A DNA stretch of 64,000 nt, taken from NCBI GenBank assembly GCA_036172665.1, contig CM069876.1:42563001-42627000 (forward strand), read 5' to 3'. Below, one piece after another: positions 59,537 through 64,000 of this stretch (positions within the stretch are counted from its first letter, which is position 1; the number at the start of each line of letters is the position of its first letter). The translations under genes and the position numbers were made by a program. The notes under the pieces were generated by a model that did no database searches, was not told the DNA's origin, and saw nothing but the letters and a program-made list of their open reading frames with translations. Source of the stretch: Prosopocoilus inquinatus (taxonomy: Eukaryota > Arthropoda > Insecta > Coleoptera > Lucanidae).

Positions 59537-60530
59537 ATAAGGAAGACAAAATTTCTGTTGTCACACGTAACACGAATTGTCTTTTTTTTATATGTCAAAT
59601 TTAGAGTTATTGCATAAATTAATTGTGAACGCAAGGGCAAGGATTGTTTTCCTTGAGGCGGAAGTGATTTGGTTGTGGTTATTTATTTATTTTTTTTTTT
59701 TTGTTTATTTTATTTTATCTGCTTCAAGAAACGCTTGTGGTGTTCGCAGTTTCGAAATGGATTGCAAATGTATTAGGAGTTTAACCGACTGGAAAAGAGC
59801 GGTTTATCTGAACTCAGGTGTAACCGGAGTGATTAGCTGGTGTAAGAACAGGAGGTAATATAATGTGTATTGCTGTTAAGGCCACAACGTTTTGCAAAGA
59901 ATTCAATAATTCTTTCGATTCTTTTAAAAATAGGAAAAAGTTAATTGTAATCAAAATAATAATTTAGATATAATCTGAAAAAAACAATTCGTTAAAAAGA
60001 TATTTCGATGACCAAATTTATTTTTATAGACCCCGGACCTGAATCCATCTCTGTCTACTATTTTTATAAACACGTTACTAAAACCTCAATTTTTTCGAAC
60101 GATCTCATCTGTGAAATCAGATTTCTCGTATTTTGTTTTATCTACTGAATGATTTTCGTACTTTGCTATCACGCAATGATGCTCTCGGGCGCTTCAAATG
60201 AGCTATACCCGCTCTTGTTTGTGATCGGGGAAACAAGTCTGCATTCAGTTGTTCATACGTCGCAATTCAGTTATTCATAAAAAGACTATTACTCATTGTA
60301 TTAATTTTTTTTATTAATTTGGCATTTCACTTTTTATTTGTTGGAACGGAATTAGTTAATAAGAATACATCAAGTATTAGTTTCTTGAAGACTTCAAAAA
60401 GAGGCTATTACTTTAATTACTTAAGATTTTCAAAAAAAATCCTATTTTAACAAGCAACTGTAGTTATTGGGTACTTGATGTGACCTCAACACCTACTTTA
60501 CATTAACCATTTGATTTGTATTATTCTGTA

Positions 60531-60690
60531 AGAGGACTGAACGAAATTAAACGATAATCGAAAAAAAGGTGAACTTTTAAATTCAAAAAGCACCATCTCC
60601 CCTCTTATTCTAGAAGAGGACTGAACGAAATTAAATGAAAATCTAAAAAAGGTGAATTTTATATGCAAAAAGGCACCAGATTTTGCAAAA
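60531..60690. repeat. Short tandem duplication, about 78 bp, two copies
   Basis: GAGGACTGAACGAAATTAAA occurs at about 60532 and 60614, followed by AAAAAAGGTGAA and a CAAAAAG(G)CACCA block that itself repeats. Confidence 0.8.
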
Positions 60691-61789
60691 AGGCACCAGT
60701 TATTTACGATTGACTGACTTTCAAGAGAACTTCGAAAGCCAATGGATTAGGTATGTACCTGAATTAATTAGCAAATTGGAAAGTGTTTTCATTAGTTCAC
60801 AAGAATTTCTGGATCAGTGCAAGCTTGAATTCTGGCTTTACTAATAGCACTCGAACTCAATCAAAAGGATTTGGCGAAAAGCTGGTCAGGTAACATACTT
60901 GGAGGACACAATCGACTTTCTCCTAAAAATAAATTGAAATATGATCGGTATCCTTATATTACAAGTTTATACTTCACTTGCTTTTATTTTAAATTATTTA
61001 ATCTGTGAGATCTTGCAAACGACCTTGTAAAATTCAAACATTAAATTCCCGGTAAACTTAATTGCGTCCTTCTTTAGAAATTAAACAGTAAAGGCAACAA
61101 AGGCACTGCATCTGTGATATTTATAAATTGAAAGTAATCCTCTTAACATGAACTTAGAAAAATTATGTTTCTATATTTTCCTGAGAAAGTACACCCAGAC
61201 TTTCTAATTCGAAACCAAAGAACACAAGTGAACGCTCGTGTAAAGTATTTTTGAACTTAGTTCGAAATTGTGAACCGAAATACTTTTTTATAAGAATCAA
61301 AAAAAAAATAATAATCTGAAAAGGAGACCAAAACGCAAAGCGAACGAAACTCAGTGGTACACCAAATTAGAATGAACCACCTTCAAACGCGTGGACGTTC
61401 TTTTAATATTAGTTGGAAGCAAAAAAGGAAAAACAAAAAGATCTGGAATTCAATTAGAAAAGACTAAGCGTGTGGCAGTAATAAACAAGAATCCAAAACA
61501 AAAAACGAAGGACAACAAATCAGAAATTAACTGAATAGGTCAAATAACAAAAGTACTAGCTACCGAGGAACCAAGCAGGAAATGGGCAAAAATAGAAAAA
61601 AGAAAAGACCAAGAAAGAAGCAAACAGGAACAACTATCTCAAAATCCTAACAAGAGGAACAAGCAAAAGATCGCCACTTTATTTTTCTTTCCTTTGTCTC
61701 CGAAGTCATTGTCAAATTAAAATCGTCCACAAATAACCCGATTTATAAATCCCTAAAAACTATGACAAGAAGAGTTGGTTTGAGGTCGT

Positions 61790-62180
61790 CTAAATTTCAT
61801 CTCCAAAGCCTTTCAAAATTTGAACGAACTACCGATACTTTCTCTTCGGAATGCATTCAGAAAGATGATATTTTCTACTTCTTGAACTTTTGGGTCCAAA
61901 GGCCGACACATAAAAGGGAAAGTTTCATTTCTATTGGTTCATAAAAACCTTATAAAATTTGAATGGACTACCAACACCTGTTCGTCGGAATCCATTCACA
62001 AAAATCGATACTTTTCAGCTTCTTATTGAGCTTTTGGGCCGAAAGGCCAAACCAAATTAGGTAAACCGAAGAGCATGAGGCAAGGTAAAAGGAAAGCGTC
62101 ATTTCTATTGATTTATAAAAAGTTTAGAAAATTTGAATGGACTACCAACACCTGCTGCCTGTCGGAATGTATTCAGAACA
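61790..62180. repeat. Tandem array of about 150-170 bp, 2.5 copies
   Basis: AAAATTTGAATGGACTACCA, CGGAAT(C/G)CATTCA and TTTTGGGCC(G/C)AAAGGCC recur near 61800, 61950 and 62130. Confidence 0.85.
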
Positions 62181-62751
62181 AACACAGGGGTGGCTGTTCA
62201 AATAAACATGGGTGCTATTACGGAAATAGCCGGACCATAAACTAAGAAGTAAAGTACTTGTACGCCCTCGAGGCGTACTTCCATGAATTACGTACGTGCA
62301 CGTGCGCGTAAACAACGCGAACAATCGACAGTCGAAGGTTCTCCGAAAATTTTGCAGGATGGAACTTTAGGACCGATGCTTTCGTTCGTGCAGCAGTTTA
62401 TGTACCTTCCCCCTGAAATTTACCTTTTCTTTTTCTCTAAATAAAAACAAAAAAAAAGCAAGCCTATAGAATCGCTGGAATTCACTGGTGAAAAACAGAG
62501 GAATGACGAAATAATCGAATTTAAAAATCGAAATCGAAAAAAAAAAACATGAAATTGACATAAGTGGTTTACAACTGCGATAAATCGAGGCCAGCGAAAT
62601 CGTTTACATTTGCAATTGACAGTTGACAGACTCAAACAAATTCCAGCGGCACATTAAAATAGGCTTTCATAAATAGCATGACTAAAGATTCAAAAAAAGA
62701 AAAACTTTTTGAGAAAGCGACTTCTAACGACTCACCCTGTACAGTGTTACA

Positions 62752-62905
62752 ACTAATTAAAGGGCCACCATGGGGATCTTGTAAACTATAAGGAGATACA
62801 AAGATGGTTAAATTACAAAAAAGTTGCGCTATTTTGGAGCCTATCAAATTATTCGAAAAAATCTTTTCTACCTCCATTCGTTTCTGAAATATCTTCAAAA
62901 AAAAG
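62752..62905. mobile_element. Truncated second copy of the CAGGGTTACAACTAAT MITE
   Basis: AGTGTTACAACTAATTAAAG through TGAAATATCTTCAAA matches the left half of 26544-26775. The right arm is replaced by the satellite that starts at about 62906. Confidence 0.8.
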
Positions 62906-63680
62906 TCAATATCTTGCCTCCTCCTCCCCCCCCCCCCCCCCGACAAAAATAAAAAATTCTAAAATTTGAAAATCAGTTCATTTTAAATGAAAAAAATTAC
63001 GTTACATCATTCCAAGAGTATTTTTTCCGAAAATTAAAAAATGTCCGAGTTATCGACCCACCAACAAAAATTAAAAAAATCTGAAATTTGAAAATCAGTT
63101 CATTTTAAATGAACAAAGAAATGCGTTGCATCATACCGACAGTAATTTTGCCGAAAATTAAAAAATGACCGTGTTTTCGCCACCTCCCCGACAAAAATAA
63201 GAAAATTCTGAAATTTGAAAATCGGTTCATTTTAAATGATGAAAAATGAATTAGATTATTCCGACCGTAATAATTATTCCGAAAATTAAAAAGTGACCGA
63301 ATGTTCGCCCCCCTGACAAAAATAAAAAAATTCTAAAATTTGAAAATCGGTTCATCCTAAATGAAAAAGAAAATGCGTTAGATTATTCTAATGGTAAATT
63401 TTCCAAAAGTTAAAAAAGACTGAGTTTTCGGCCCCCGACAAAAATAAAAAAAATCTAAAATTTGAAAATCAGTTAATTTTAAATGAAAAAAATACGTTAC
63501 ATCATTCCGACAGTATTTTTTCCAATAATTCAAAAATGACCGAGTTCTCGGCCCACCCCGTCAAAAATAAAAAAAATCTAAAATTTGAAAATCGATTCGT
63601 TTTAAATGAAAAAAATTACGTTGCATTATTCCGAGGGCAATTTTTCCGAAAATTCAAAAATGGCCGAGTTCTCGGCCCCC
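62906..63680. repeat. Satellite, about 122-126 bp unit, six copies
   Basis: Each unit has CGACAAAAATAAAAAAATCT, AAATTTGAAAATC(A/G)GTTCAT, TTTAAATGAAAAAAATTACG and CCGAAAATTAAAAAATG(A)CC, ending in a C-rich junction. Unit starts are near 62941, 63063, 63189, 63312, 63434 and 63561. The C run at 62927-62940 marks the first junction. Confidence 0.93.
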
Positions 63681-64000
63681 TCTTGCCCCCCCGAAGACAG
63701 TAAGAGCGATTTTTTATCGTCGAGGGGTTTTCGGGGGCCTTCATAAAACGCCTGCCGAATTTCACTCTTCGAGCTCGTCGCGAAACCGCCCAAATCGCCC
63801 TCAGAAAAATCTTACTACGAAAGGGAATTCCGCGGTGACGTCACGGGCCGATTTACTATATTTCTCGGAAAAAAATGTAGGTCACAAGGTCGCCGGGGTG
63901 TCATGAATGGGATGAATGGGCGTCCGGCAATTGTTTTTCGAGAGCACGACAGTCCTCCGGAGGAATTGGAAATTATTTAATAAAGCGTAAAGGAAGCAAA
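63681..64000. other. GC-richer end of window next to the satellite
   Basis: CpG-containing sequence with CGAGGGGTTTTCGGGGGCC and GTGACGTCACGGGCC (a CRE-like TGACGTCA). It may be part of a larger repeat or a regulatory region outside the window. No ORF. Confidence 0.3.

Overview
The window looks like AT-rich nuclear DNA from an arthropod, most likely an insect (a beetle is a guess from general character only). Genes are split by many small introns with ordinary GT..AG sites. The DNA between them is full of tandem satellites, palindromic MITEs and foldback elements. I see no prokaryotic features. Every convincing gene is on the minus strand.

The left 26 kb holds the main discovery, a head-to-tail cluster of four related genes, here called A to D. 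A (1-4602) is partial and runs off the left edge, B is 8265-12856, C is 16094-22828 and D is 23566-25902. B, C and D end in UBA-like module(s) followed by a RING finger of the inhibitor-of-apoptosis (IAP/BIRC) type. None contains a recognisable BIR domain. Where the BIRs would be, B has Ser/Lys/Gln-rich linker exons, C has proline-rich PxxP exons, and D has two tandem UBA-UBA units, making four UBA-like modules. I joined the exons by hand: every internal exon is a multiple of 3 and every splice site is phase 0. The genes have clearly changed by exon duplication and exon decay. A/B and C/D form two subfamilies by first exon and promoter.

At 29593-30522 is a SIAH-like gene with an N-terminal half-RING, a SIAH-type zinc finger and an extra intact C-terminal RING. 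At 33575-35647 are the last three exons of a conserved coiled-coil protein that I cannot name; its 5' part is not found and may lie far upstream. A 71-codon ORF near 28.4 kb is doubtful.

From about 36 kb to the right end I find no convincing coding gene. This region holds long satellite arrays (37.7-38.6, 40.1-40.9, 42.2-44.3, 47.5-48.9, 50.1-50.7, 54.9-57.3, 61.8-62.2 and 62.9-63.7 kb), a tRNA-derived SINE (44.4 kb), a dead LINE reverse transcriptase (44.9 kb), a solo LTR with target duplication (59.16-59.54 kb) and several palindromic or foldback elements. All exon models come from reading splice sites, frame and paralogue similarity by eye. They need RNA-seq confirmation.
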